Below, piece by piece: positions 15,529 through 23,979 of a DNA stretch of 64,000 nucleotides (its first letter is position 1; every line of letters begins with the position of its first letter). The notes beneath the pieces are model-generated. The model saw nothing but the letters and a program-made list of their open reading frames with translations. It was not told the DNA's origin and searched no databases. Source of the DNA: JBFLYH01 sp964630235 (GTDB taxonomy: Bacteria > Oederibacteriota > JAAXVQ01 > JAUVAV01); contig CAZVUO010000003.1 of assembly GCA_964630235.1 (NCBI GenBank), positions 310,001 to 374,000 of the forward strand, given 5' to 3'. The translations under genes and the position numbers were made by a program.

Positions 15529-17835
15529 TCACTTTCCTCCTTCGATCTCCGCCAGCTCGGCGGGTTTTACGGTCTGGGCCGGCTGCAAAGCCGAGCCGTT
15601 CTTCTTGCGGGGAAGCAGCAGGGCCGGGATGATGGTGATCGCGCCAAGGCCCGAGCTGAACATGGCGAAGGCCACCAGCATGCCGAACCGCTGGATCGGC
15701 ACCAAATTGGAGAAGCCGAGGACCAGGAACCCCGCGGCCACCGTGACCGCGTTGATCCAGATGGCTTTCCCGGTGCCCTGCAGGGCGCGGGCGAGGAGCA
15801 GCTCGGGATCAAGGGGGAACTCCCGGCTGGCATCCAGTTCCCGGCGCAGCCGGCTGGCGAAATGGATCGAATAATCCACGCCGATGCCGATGGAAATGCT
15901 CGCCAAGAGCACGGTGGCCACGTCCAGCGGGATCCGGGCCATTCCCATGAAGCCAAACATCAACAGCAGGGAAAACACCATGGGCAGGACGCTCAGCAGG
16001 CCGTTTTTTACGGATCTGAGCATCAGCACCAGGCACAGCGCAATGAATCCCAGGGCCAGGCTCATGCTGGACGTTTGGCTGCGGATCAGACTGTCGTCCA
16101 GTTTTTTATAAATCACCGGCTGGCTGGTCAGCTCGAACGAAACCTTGTCGGTCCCAAGCCTTTGGCAGGCCGCGCGCAGCTGGTCCACCATCTGGTTGTT
16201 CCTCCGCGTGAACGCGCTGGTTTGCATGGCCTGGATGATGGCTTCCGTGCCGTCGCTGTTCACCAATTGCGACATGACTTCCTCGCCCTCGAGCAGGAAC
16301 CACAGGTTGGCCACCTTGTCGCGGGTATCGGGCAGGCGCCGGCCTTCGCCCATGACCGCGTTCATCTCGATCAGGTAGTCCACGATGGACTGCGGATTAT
16401 GCAGTTCTGGCTGGCGCCGCAACTCCTCCTGCATGCGCGCCATGGCGGCCAGCACCTCGGGGTCCTGGATGTCTCCCCGCACGATGACCTGGGTGGGAAC
16501 CGACCCGCCGAAAGACCGCCCGATCATGCTCTCCGCCTGCCGGATCTCGGACCCGGGTTTGAAGTAGTCCAGGAAATCCACCTGGCGGTCAATGCGCGGA
16601 ATGAACAAGCTGAAGATCACGGCGAGGAGCGCGAATACCGCCAGGACTCCCGCGCGATGACCGACGATCAGCCCTGCCCAGCCGCGGCTCAGCCGGCCGG
16701 GCCGGCGGGCCTGCGCGGCTTCCCAGCCCCGGCTTTTGACCGGCGGGCGGATGATATACAGCAGGGCCGGGACCAGGGTCAGGGCGTTGAGCAGGGTGAA
16801 GCCAATGCCCAGGGCCACGAACGCGCCAAATTCCCGGATCATGGTCAGATAGGAGCCGAAGACAAAGGAGACGAAGCCGACCATGGTGGTCACGCCGGCC
16901 AGGATCACCGGCAGACCGATCGCCGCCAGGTTGCGGACGGCCTTGACTTCCGGGTTCTGCGCGGCGCCGCCCTCGTGATAATGGCTGATCACATGGATGC
17001 TGTAAGCGCTGCCCACGGCCATGAGCACTACGGGGATAATGTCGGAAAAGATGGACAATGGAACGCGGAGGAGACTCATCAATCCCAGGGTCCAGAGAGT
17101 CGAAATCCCCACCGATAGCAGGGGCAGCCAGACCCCGTGCAGGGTGCGGAAGCCGAGAAAAAGCGCCGCTCCCATCACGACCACAATGATGGGGATCAAT
17201 AAGATCAGGTCCTTGATGATGAGACGGAATATTTCGTTGGACTGGAAAGGCATGCCGCTGAAATACAGCCTCTCCTGGACTCCGGCCGCCAACGCCTCGG
17301 CCCTGATCCGGCTGCTGACCTTTTCCTTGTCCGTGAACAGGCGGCAGACGATCAGGCTCAGGCGGCTGTCTTCCGAGACCAGGCGGCCGCGCAGCAGGTC
17401 CTTGGACAGCGCGCGGGTCTTCAGGGCCAGGCAGGCTTCGGCGGTCTCGGGAAAATCGTTTTCATCAATGAGCTGGGCGATCTCGATCTGCCCGTCCGAC
17501 TCGTGAATGTCCATCACGTGCGTCAGGCTGGTGACCGAGATGACGCCGGGAATGGCCCGGAACCGGTTGGTGAGGTCGCGGATCGTGGCCAGGGTCCGCG
17601 GGGTGAAGATGTCGTCTGCTTCCACGGCCACGATGGCCAGTGAATTGCCTCCGTATGTTTCCCCCACCTGGTTGAAGGTCTGGATGACGGGGTCGTCCTG
17701 TGGCAGGGTCGTCAGGATATCCGAATTGATCTTCAGATCGCGGATCAGGTAGCCGAACCCCAGCGTGACGAGCAAGCACACGGCCACCACGAATTTGGCG
17801 TGACGGATGACATACCCGGCAAAACGCTCCAGCAT
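15529..17835 (-). CDS. RND/MMPL family transporter
   Basis: A 768-residue inner-membrane transporter with twelve predicted helices in two repeats: TM1 near residues 13-30, a periplasmic domain to about 195, five helices to 345, TM7 near 395-415, a second periplasmic domain to about 590 and five more helices to 750. GSAYSIHVISHY in the first half and GIGVDYSIHFASR in the second are the paired MMPL motifs around the proton relay. The family (MmpL, HpnN) exports lipids, hopanoids or other hydrophobic substrates. AAGGAG precedes the ATG at 17835. It heads the operon with the LolA-like and DUF1302 genes, and the TetR gene lies directly upstream. Confidence 0.9.
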   Translation of the reverse strand: MLERFAGYVIRHAKFVVAVCLLVTLGFGYLIRDLKINSDILTTLPQDDPVIQTFNQVGETYGGNSLAIVAVEADDIFTPRTLATIRDLTNRFRAIPGVISVTSLTHVMDIHESDGQIEIAQLIDENDFPETAEACLALKTRALSKDLLRGRLVSEDSRLSLIVCRLFTDKEKVSSRIRAEALAAGVQERLYFSGMPFQSNEIFRLIIKDLILLIPIIVVVMGAALFLGFRTLHGVWLPLLSVGISTLWTLGLMSLLRVPLSIFSDIIPVVLMAVGSAYSIHVISHYHEGGAAQNPEVKAVRNLAAIGLPVILAGVTTMVGFVSFVFGSYLTMIREFGAFVALGIGFTLLNALTLVPALLYIIRPPVKSRGWEAAQARRPGRLSRGWAGLIVGHRAGVLAVFALLAVIFSLFIPRIDRQVDFLDYFKPGSEIRQAESMIGRSFGGSVPTQVIVRGDIQDPEVLAAMARMQEELRRQPELHNPQSIVDYLIEMNAVMGEGRRLPDTRDKVANLWFLLEGEEVMSQLVNSDGTEAIIQAMQTSAFTRRNNQMVDQLRAACQRLGTDKVSFELTSQPVIYKKLDDSLIRSQTSSMSLALGFIALCLVLMLRSVKNGLLSVLPMVFSLLLMFGFMGMARIPLDVATVLLASISIGIGVDYSIHFASRLRRELDASREFPLDPELLLARALQGTGKAIWINAVTVAAGFLVLGFSNLVPIQRFGMLVAFAMFSSGLGAITIIPALLLPRKKNGSALQPAQTVKPAELAEIEGGK

Positions 17836-17872
17836 GATCTGTCTCCTTGCAAGCCCCGGCCCAGAGCTGTGA

Positions 17873-17924
17873 AGTGCCCCCCGGACGAATGTTCCCCGTT
17901 GGGGACCAATGGCCGGGGGGCTCC
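17873..17924. repeat. dispersed repeat family G, copy 1
   Basis: A GC-rich stem with CGAATGTTCCCCGTTGGGGA in its middle, framed by AGTGCCCCCC and GGCCGGGGGGCTCC. A second version lies at 25431-25470. It separates the TetR gene from the transporter gene. Confidence 0.65.
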
Positions 17925-17940
17925 ATGCCGCCCGTCAGGG

Positions 17941-18585
17941 TTACGCCTTCCCGCGCAGGGCGCGGGACACGAAGTCGTGCATGGCGGAGTTTAATTCCCG
18001 GGCGGATTTGCGGTGGATGGTGGCGGAGTACTTTTCGCGGTTGACGAGAAGCCGCGCCATGCCCATGACATAGGCATACATCATATAAGCCGTCCCCACG
18101 GCATCCCCCTGCCGCCGGATGCTGCCGTCGCGCTGTCCCTGGCGTAGCAGGTGGACCAGCAGATCGAATAACCGCCGCCCTTCGGCCAGGCTGGCTTCTT
18201 TAATGCCATCCTGATCGCCCGGGTCCATCTCCCACTGTTCGTACAGCGACAGGATATTGAAATATTTCGGATAGCGGGAGGCGTAATCGAGGAACGCGTC
18301 GCACAGTTTCAGAATGGTCTGCAGCGCCGTCCCTTGCGGGGCGGCCATCACCGCCTGTACCTGGACGTTCAGGGTCTTCAGGGCGCGCAGGACGACGGCG
18401 TGCACCATTTGCTCTTTGCTCTTGAAATAGCAGTACACCGTGCGCTTGCTGTATTCCGCCGCCCGGGCCACGTCGTCCATGGTGGTGAGGGCGATGCCTT
18501 TGGAGAAGAACAGTTTTTCCGCGACCCGCAGGATGTCATCCTGCCGGAGCTGTTTTTCCTGCTGTTTGCGTTCCCGCGCGCCCAT
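17941..18585 (-). CDS. TetR/AcrR family transcriptional regulator
   Basis: A 214-residue repressor. Residues about 15-60 hold the TetR helix-turn-helix: ILRVAEKLFFSKGI, TMDDVARAAEYSKRTVYCYF, then KSKEQMVHAVV. The all-helical ligand domain follows. The start ATG at 18585 is preferred to 18600 because a TATAAT -10 element at 18609-18604 puts the transcription start near 18597, inside the longer reading frame. It probably controls the RND/LolA/DUF1302 operon immediately downstream, and itself, in response to the transported compound; this is inferred from position and from the usual behaviour of the family. Confidence 0.88.
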   Translation of the reverse strand: MGARERKQQEKQLRQDDILRVAEKLFFSKGIALTTMDDVARAAEYSKRTVYCYFKSKEQMVHAVVLRALKTLNVQVQAVMAAPQGTALQTILKLCDAFLDYASRYPKYFNILSLYEQWEMDPGDQDGIKEASLAEGRRLFDLLVHLLRQGQRDGSIRRQGDAVGTAYMMYAYVMGMARLLVNREKYSATIHRKSARELNSAMHDFVSRALRGKA

Positions 18586-18603
18586 TGCATTTACCTGCAT
18601 TAA

Positions 18604-18640
18604 ATTATACTGTTAGTTTACTTATTAGTGTAGCACCCGG
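18604..18640 (-). promoter_or_regulatory. promoter/operator region of the TetR gene
   Basis: On the minus strand the -10 element TATAAT spans 18609-18604. An AT-rich stretch just upstream carries two TTAGT repeats (on the plus strand TTAGTTTACTTATTAGT, 18613-18629), the right size and place for a TetR operator. No good -35 hexamer is seen. Confidence 0.5.
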
Positions 18641-18673
18641 GCCGGACGGATACAAGGGTTATGGCGGTTTTTT

Positions 18674-21250
18674 TCAGGCGGTAAAGCAGACGATCTTCTG
18701 GGACACCACGTCCGCGAGCACCTGCAGCCCCAGGGCCTGGACGTCGTAGACCCGCACCACGTCCGCGAGACGGGCGTGGTCAGGCACCAGATCGGCCAGG
18801 CGGTTGGAAAGCTTGGTAAATTGTTCCGGATGGTATTCCACGCCCGCTTCTTCGGGATAGAGGGCCGCGTAGAAAATCCCGGTCTCAACCAGGTCCTGGA
18901 AGAAATGGGTGCCAAAGGACAATTCCGGCATCAAGTCGCCGCTGGTGAACGCCACCTCCACCAGGACCGCGGTCCGGTTGATCTCCGAGAAGCTGGCCGG
19001 TACGCCCAGCGAAGGCGTGGACGTGCCCCAGCGCCCGGGGCCGATCAGCATGGTCGGCAGGGCCTCGGCCGAGGGCGCCAGCTGGTTCAGCTTCCCCACC
19101 AGCCGGGCGACCGTGTACCGGTCCGACTGGTTCAGCTTGAGGTAGGCTGCCGGATCCACATAGATGATCCTGTGGATGGGCTGGGCCAGGTTGCCGCCCG
19201 CGAAGCGCCCCGCGGAGGCGAAGACCATGCGGCCGGACGCGATGGCCGGGGGGATCTCGACCCGTCTCCCCACGCCTTTGGTCTGCAAGGGCCGGCACTG
19301 CAGGATGTTGATCAGCAGGGTCTGGTCCGGGTTCAGGTTCACGGTAAATTCCACGTCCACGGGATACTGGTAGATGCGTTCCAGCGTTTTCAGGAGACGC
19401 GACAGACGCGGGACCAGGTCCGTGCGGGCCAGCAGTTCGTCGAAGGTGAGGACCCACACCTCCTGGCCCTGTATGCCCCGCTCCCGCAAACGGTTCGCGG
19501 CCTCCTGGTCCTTGACGCCGACCAGCTCCAACGCCGGCCCGGCGTTTTCCCGTACCAGCGCGTCCAGATGGACCGACCGGAGCGTGTTGGCGGCGGTGTC
19601 CAGCACGTCCACTTCTCTCTGGGAATACTGCATCGCGTCCCGCATGCCGGCGTACGGCCGGAGCAGCGGCGCGTCCAGGGCCACGATGCGGGGGTAGTCG
19701 CCCTCCACGCGGTTGACGGCCCGCGTGCCCAGGCCGTACACCAGGCGCAGCATGCCGGCCTTGGGGTCCAACCCGCTCCCCCACACGAACGTGTTATAAG
19801 AGACGCCCACCCCGGCGCAGAAGGGAAAGAAATATTTCCCCTGGTAAGACCCGGACACCCGCTGGACCAGCAAAGCCATCTGTTCGTCCAGCTGGTCGAG
19901 CCCGCGCTGTTTGCGGTAGGCCAGCGCCTCCTCGCTCAGGGTGCTGGCGTAGATCTCGCGCACCGCGGCCGTGAACTGCCCGAGCCGCTGTTCCGGCGTG
20001 CCCTGGTTGACCAGGAACACGCTCTCGTACTTGCCCGCGAAGGCGCTGTCAAAGCTGTCCTCCAGCAGACTGCTGGAGCGCACGATGATCGGCGACTGGC
20101 CGAAATAGTCAATCACCTGCTGGAACTGCTCGCTGATTTCCTCGGGAAATTTTCCGTCTCGGAGTTTCGCCTGCAGCTGAGGCGCCAGGGTGAAGTACCC
20201 TTCCGGGTTCTTCTGTTCCATCCACAGCTTCCAGCCGCCGTTCTGCACGATATAGGTGTAGTAAACATCCGACCCGATGTAAAAGGAATCATGCGGCTCG
20301 AAGCTGGGCGGCTCCTCTCCGGCCGGGCCGGCGAGAAGGATATTGCGCGCGAGCAGCATGCCCACTGCTTTTCCGCCGATGAAGCCCGTTCCCACCAGGC
20401 GCGACTTGACGGCCAATAGATCGTCCAGGGAGAAGTAGCGCCGGCAAAGTTCGAGCATGCGCGGGTGCCCGCTGAGCAGGATCCGGCACAACCGGTCGAG
20501 CATGTCGCCCCGCTCCGCCTCGCCCCCCTCCTGCCGCGCCAGCTCCTCCACCTGCATGAACAGCAGGTCCCAGTAATCCAGGTTGCGCCGCGTGCTTTCC
20601 TGGGGCAATTTGCAGATGTGAGTGAACAGCTTGCTGGTGTCCGCGCTGCTGGTAATGGGCACCCACCGCTCCCCCTGCAGCATGTGAGGCAGGAACATGG
20701 TCGGGGTGTAGCGGTTCCAGACCTTGAGGGGGTGGAGGTAGTAGTTGTCCTCGCAGTTGTACAGGTCGAGCAGCAGCTGGGTGGTTTCGCGGATACGGGC
20801 GATGGTCTTGTAGGAATGCCGGGTACGTTCGATGGCGAAATAGGCGATCGTGTCCAGCTCGAACAGATAGGGGCAGGTGACCACGAAAAAGTTCCCGATC
20901 ATCTGGTCCGTGGCCCAGGCCGAGAGCAAGTCGGAGAGACAGTCGAAGACGTAGAAGACGCCCCGGCCTTCCCGCGTGATGATGGTATGGACTTCGCGGG
21001 AAAAGGACTCGAAACCGCGGTAGGCGTCCAGGGCGTACTGCCGCACCCCCTCGGCCTCGACCAGAGGCGCATGGGCGCCGAAACGGAGATAGACCACGCG
21101 CTTGCGGTCTGCCAGGGCTTGGCGCACAAAGGGCGTCACGAAAGCCTGGTAATCTCCAATGTGGTCGATCTGCCAGACTACGTTATCGCCGATCTGCAGG
21201 CTTTTAAGGATCTCGTCGAGCTGGGTCAGCCCGGTTGTCGCCCTGGTCAT
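18674..21250 (-). CDS. PEP-synthase-like (PPDK N-terminal) protein with KaiC-like N-terminal domain
   Basis: An 858-residue protein. Residues about 1-190 resemble a KaiC/RecA-like ATPase (GLTQLDEIL, then GDNVVWQID where Walker A would be, VFYVFDCLSDLL as a Walker-B-like strand), but without GxGKT, so ATP binding there is doubtful. Residues about 300-640 match the ATP-grasp nucleotide-binding domain of PEP synthase and pyruvate phosphate dikinase: GFIGGKAVGM, PIIVRSSSLLED, FAGKYESVF, and DVEFTVN with LLINILQCRPLQ as the metal-binding end. A TSxxGGxxSHAAI-type phosphohistidine domain and the PEP-binding barrel of true PEP synthases are not visible. So it probably binds ATP but may not make PEP. 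ATG at 21250 follows AGGGGG; a GTG at 21268 is possible. Confidence 0.75.
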   Translation of the reverse strand: MTRATTGLTQLDEILKSLQIGDNVVWQIDHIGDYQAFVTPFVRQALADRKRVVYLRFGAHAPLVEAEGVRQYALDAYRGFESFSREVHTIITREGRGVFYVFDCLSDLLSAWATDQMIGNFFVVTCPYLFELDTIAYFAIERTRHSYKTIARIRETTQLLLDLYNCEDNYYLHPLKVWNRYTPTMFLPHMLQGERWVPITSSADTSKLFTHICKLPQESTRRNLDYWDLLFMQVEELARQEGGEAERGDMLDRLCRILLSGHPRMLELCRRYFSLDDLLAVKSRLVGTGFIGGKAVGMLLARNILLAGPAGEEPPSFEPHDSFYIGSDVYYTYIVQNGGWKLWMEQKNPEGYFTLAPQLQAKLRDGKFPEEISEQFQQVIDYFGQSPIIVRSSSLLEDSFDSAFAGKYESVFLVNQGTPEQRLGQFTAAVREIYASTLSEEALAYRKQRGLDQLDEQMALLVQRVSGSYQGKYFFPFCAGVGVSYNTFVWGSGLDPKAGMLRLVYGLGTRAVNRVEGDYPRIVALDAPLLRPYAGMRDAMQYSQREVDVLDTAANTLRSVHLDALVRENAGPALELVGVKDQEAANRLRERGIQGQEVWVLTFDELLARTDLVPRLSRLLKTLERIYQYPVDVEFTVNLNPDQTLLINILQCRPLQTKGVGRRVEIPPAIASGRMVFASAGRFAGGNLAQPIHRIIYVDPAAYLKLNQSDRYTVARLVGKLNQLAPSAEALPTMLIGPGRWGTSTPSLGVPASFSEINRTAVLVEVAFTSGDLMPELSFGTHFFQDLVETGIFYAALYPEEAGVEYHPEQFTKLSNRLADLVPDHARLADVVRVYDVQALGLQVLADVVSQKIVCFTA

Positions 21251-21357
21251 CAGCGGCACCCCCTGCACCAGGATATTAGCATATTTCGGTCCAATAAAAA
21301 GCGGGGGACGCGATCTCCACGCCCCCCGCCCAGATCATTCCGCCGTGAGCCGGCCGG

Positions 21358-22692
21358 TTAGACCAACCCCTGCGCCATCATGGCCCGCGCGACCTTGAGG
21401 AAGCCTGCAATGTTCGCGCCCATCACCAGGTTGCCCGGCTGGCCGTACTCCTCCGCGGCGTTCTTGGCCGCGGTATAGATGTTGACCATGATCCGGTGCA
21501 GCTTGGCGTCCGTCTCTTCAAACGTCCAGGACTCGCGCTGGGAATTCTGCGCCATTTCCAGCCCGCTGGTCGCCACGCCGCCGGCGTTGGCCGCCTTGCC
21601 AGGGCCGAAAGACACACGGTTATTCACAAACACGCTGACCGCGCCCGGGGTGGAGGGCATGTTGGCGCCTTCCGCGACCGCGATGACGCCGTTCTTCACC
21701 AAGGTCTTGGCCGCGGCCTCGTCCAGCTCGTTCTGCGTGGCGCAGGGCAGGGCCACATCGCACTTGATGTTCCAGATGCCCGCGCACCCCTCGGTGTAGG
21801 TGGCGGATTTATGGAGATTCACGTATTCCTTGATGCGTTTGCGCTCCACTTCCTTGAGCTGCTTGACCGTGTCCAAGTTGATGCCTTGCGGATCGTGGAT
21901 GTAGCCGTTGGAGTCCGACATGGCGATGACCTTGCCGCCCAATTCCGTTGCTTTTTGGTGAGCGTAGATGGCCACGTTCCCCGAACCGGAGACCACCACG
22001 GACTTGCCCGCGAATGAGGTGCCCTTGGCTTTCAGCATTTCCTCGGTGAAATACACGCACCCGTAACCCGTGGCTTCGGTGCGGGCCAGGGAGCCGCCGT
22101 AGGCCAGCCCCTTCCCGGTCAGGACGCCCACGAACTCGTTCCGCAGCCGCTTGTACTGTCCGAACATAAACCCGACCTCGCGCGCGCCGGTGCCGATATC
22201 GCCGGCCGGCACGTCGGTATCCGCGCCGATGTGACGGAAAAGTTCGTTCATGAAGCTCTGGCAGAAGCGCATCACTTCCCCGTCCGATTTGCCCTTGGGA
22301 TCGAAATCCGATCCGCCCTTGGCGCCGCCCATCATCAGCCCGGTGAGTGAATTCTTGAAGATCTGCTCGAAACCGAGGAACTTGATAATGCCGATATACA
22401 CCGAGGGATGGAGGCGGATGCCGCCCTTGTAGGGGCCGAGGGCGGAGCTGAACTGGATGCGGAATCCGCGGTTGACCTGGAACTTGCCTTTGTCATCCTG
22501 CCAGGGAACACGAAAGATGATCTGCCGCTCGGGTTCCACGATCCGCTCCAGCAGGCCGGCTTCCATGAACTCCGGATGTTTCTTGATCGCGGGTTCCAAG
22601 GATGTCAGGACCTCTTCCACAGCTTGGTGGAACTCAGTCTCCCCAGGATTGCGCTTGCGGACGGTTTCCAGCACGGTTTCGATGTACTGCAT
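21358..22692 (-). CDS. gdhA: glutamate dehydrogenase
   Basis: A 444-residue cytoplasmic enzyme, full length for hexameric bacterial glutamate dehydrogenase, which interconverts 2-oxoglutarate plus ammonia and glutamate. Visible are PYKGGIRLHPSV with the substrate-binding Lys, the GGAKGGSDFDPKGKSDGEVM block, PAGDIGTGAREVGFMFGQY with the catalytic Asp, and the dinucleotide fold VVVSGSGNVAIYA. The PKGKSD block favours NADPH, typical of the assimilatory form. ATG at 22692 has AGGGGGAG upstream; a longer reading frame reaches into the promoter and is rejected. The gene faces the NrpR-type regulator gene divergently, which strongly suggests nitrogen control. Confidence 0.97.
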   Translation of the reverse strand: MQYIETVLETVRKRNPGETEFHQAVEEVLTSLEPAIKKHPEFMEAGLLERIVEPERQIIFRVPWQDDKGKFQVNRGFRIQFSSALGPYKGGIRLHPSVYIGIIKFLGFEQIFKNSLTGLMMGGAKGGSDFDPKGKSDGEVMRFCQSFMNELFRHIGADTDVPAGDIGTGAREVGFMFGQYKRLRNEFVGVLTGKGLAYGGSLARTEATGYGCVYFTEEMLKAKGTSFAGKSVVVSGSGNVAIYAHQKATELGGKVIAMSDSNGYIHDPQGINLDTVKQLKEVERKRIKEYVNLHKSATYTEGCAGIWNIKCDVALPCATQNELDEAAAKTLVKNGVIAVAEGANMPSTPGAVSVFVNNRVSFGPGKAANAGGVATSGLEMAQNSQRESWTFEETDAKLHRIMVNIYTAAKNAAEEYGQPGNLVMGANIAGFLKVARAMMAQGLV

Positions 22693-22746
22693 TGCCACTC
22701 CCCCTTTGAAAAATTGTTTTCCGGCGCTGTTCGCGGACGGATTTCT

Positions 22747-22790
22747 GGCAAACGGTTGCCTATTTTTCCAAAAGAATCCCTGCTTGTCAA
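22747..22790 (-). promoter_or_regulatory. gdhA promoter with palindrome at the predicted start of transcription
   Basis: On the minus strand a TTGACA hexamer (22790-22785) is followed after about 17 bp by a weak AAAAAT -10. Directly downstream, at 22747-22760, lies GGCAAACGGTTGCC, a perfect palindrome with 5-bp arms. A repressor bound there would block initiation. I infer an NrpR site; the match to a known operator was not tested. Confidence 0.5.
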
Positions 22791-22852
22791 ACTGAATTAT
22801 CATATTTCATTTGTTAGCCAAGAGAATAACCGGAGCGTTCTTAAGGATATCT

Positions 22853-22901
22853 GGCATTATTGCCAATTATGCCTTGACAGCCAAACCCGATGATCTATAC
22901 T
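22853..22901 (+). promoter_or_regulatory. nrpR promoter with abutting 21-bp palindrome
   Basis: The palindrome at 22853-22873 has 10-bp arms around a central C, matching at 9 of 10 positions (GGCATTATTG and CAATTATGCC). It abuts a perfect -35 TTGACA at 22874-22879, and TATACT lies at 22896-22901 with a 16-bp spacer. The predicted start of transcription falls at or next to the ATG at 22909, so the mRNA may be leaderless. Confidence 0.65.
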
Positions 22902-22908
22902 GGAGCAT

Positions 22909-23937
22909 ATGAAAAACGTGGAAAAAAGCGAAAAAAAACGGCTGGCCATCCTCAAACTGCTCAAGGATCATGGCGCCTGTCTGAGCAGCTCCAAGCTCAC
23001 GCGCCAGCTGGAGGACAGCGGCCTCGAGATCAGCGGACGGACCGTGCGGCTGTATTTGCTGGAGCTGGACCAGGAAGGCCTCACGGAGAACTGCGGCAAA
23101 CGCGGCCGCCGGATCACCCCGCGGGGGATACGGGAGCTGTCCGCGGTGAAGGTCTACGAAAAGGTCGGCTTCATGGCCGCCAAGATCGACCAGCTGACCT
23201 ACAACATGACCTTCGATCTGGCCCGCAGGACCGGCAAGGTCGTGACCAACGTCAGCATGCTGCCCCTCGGCGAGATCGAACGCTCGGCGCCGCTCATCAA
23301 GAAGGTCTTCGCCACCGGCTACGCCATGGGCAGGCTCCTGACCCTCTTTGAACCCGGCTCGCGGGTTGGCGAGCACACGGTCCCGCAGGACTGCGTGGGC
23401 GTGGGCACGGTCTGTTCGGTGACCGTGAACGGTATCCTGCTGGTCCACGGCATCCCGACCAACTCCCGTTTCGGCGGCCTGCTGGAACTGGAGGACCGCC
23501 GGCCCCGCCGCTTCGTGGAGCTGATCAGTTACGACGGCACCACCATTGACCCGCTGGAGATCTTCATCCGCACCGGCATGACGGACTACCGCGGCGCCAC
23601 GTCGCGGGGCAGCGGCCGCATCGGCGTGGGTTTCCGCGAGATCCCGGCTGACAGCCGCGGCCGGGCGCAGGAGATCGCCAAGACCATGGAGCAGGCGGGC
23701 CTGGGCGGGTTCCTAACCATCGGCTGGCCGGGCCAGCCCCTGCTGGGCGTGCCGGTGGCCGAGGGGCGCGCCGGCGCCATCGTCATCGGCGGCCTGAACC
23801 CCATCGCCATCCTGGAAGAACACGGCATCCGCGCCACATCGCGGGCCATGGCCAACCTGATCCCCTATAGCGACCTCTTCCCCTATACCGAGCTGGATCA
23901 GCGCATCCAGGCCTACCGGTCCTCCTCCCGGAAATAA
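22909..23937 (+). CDS. nrpR: NrpR-type nitrogen regulator (winged helix plus DUF128 domain)
   Basis: A 342-residue DNA-binding protein. Residues about 8-75 form a winged helix-turn-helix of the ribonuclease-R/NrpR type (LAILKLLKDHGACLSSSKL, then SGRTVRLYLLELDQEGL and GRRITPRGI). Residues about 85-330 match a single NRD/DUF128 domain, the part that binds 2-oxoglutarate in archaeal NrpR and relieves repression when nitrogen is short. Methanococcus NrpR has two such domains; one is common in bacteria. It is divergent from gdhA, with palindromes in the 216-bp spacer, so it probably represses gdhA and itself. The ATG at 22909 has a GGAG only 3 nt away, which favours leaderless translation or a GTG at 22918. 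Confidence 0.85.
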   Translation: MKNVEKSEKKRLAILKLLKDHGACLSSSKLTRQLEDSGLEISGRTVRLYLLELDQEGLTENCGKRGRRITPRGIRELSAVKVYEKVGFMAAKIDQLTYNMTFDLARRTGKVVTNVSMLPLGEIERSAPLIKKVFATGYAMGRLLTLFEPGSRVGEHTVPQDCVGVGTVCSVTVNGILLVHGIPTNSRFGGLLELEDRRPRRFVELISYDGTTIDPLEIFIRTGMTDYRGATSRGSGRIGVGFREIPADSRGRAQEIAKTMEQAGLGGFLTIGWPGQPLLGVPVAEGRAGAIVIGGLNPIAILEEHGIRATSRAMANLIPYSDLFPYTELDQRIQAYRSSSRK

Positions 23938-23979
23938 CAAGGGCGCACCTGGCGGTGCGCCCCGGGACAACCTCACCTA

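Noticed and set aside
15229..17118. 629-residue open frame opposite the RND transporter
   Set aside because: His/Gln/Gly-rich shadow of a well-defined MMPL gene, with no start context.
18776..20419. 547-residue open frame opposite the PEP-synthase-like gene
   Set aside because: Same reason: shadow frame of a GC-rich gene, with no recognisable domain.
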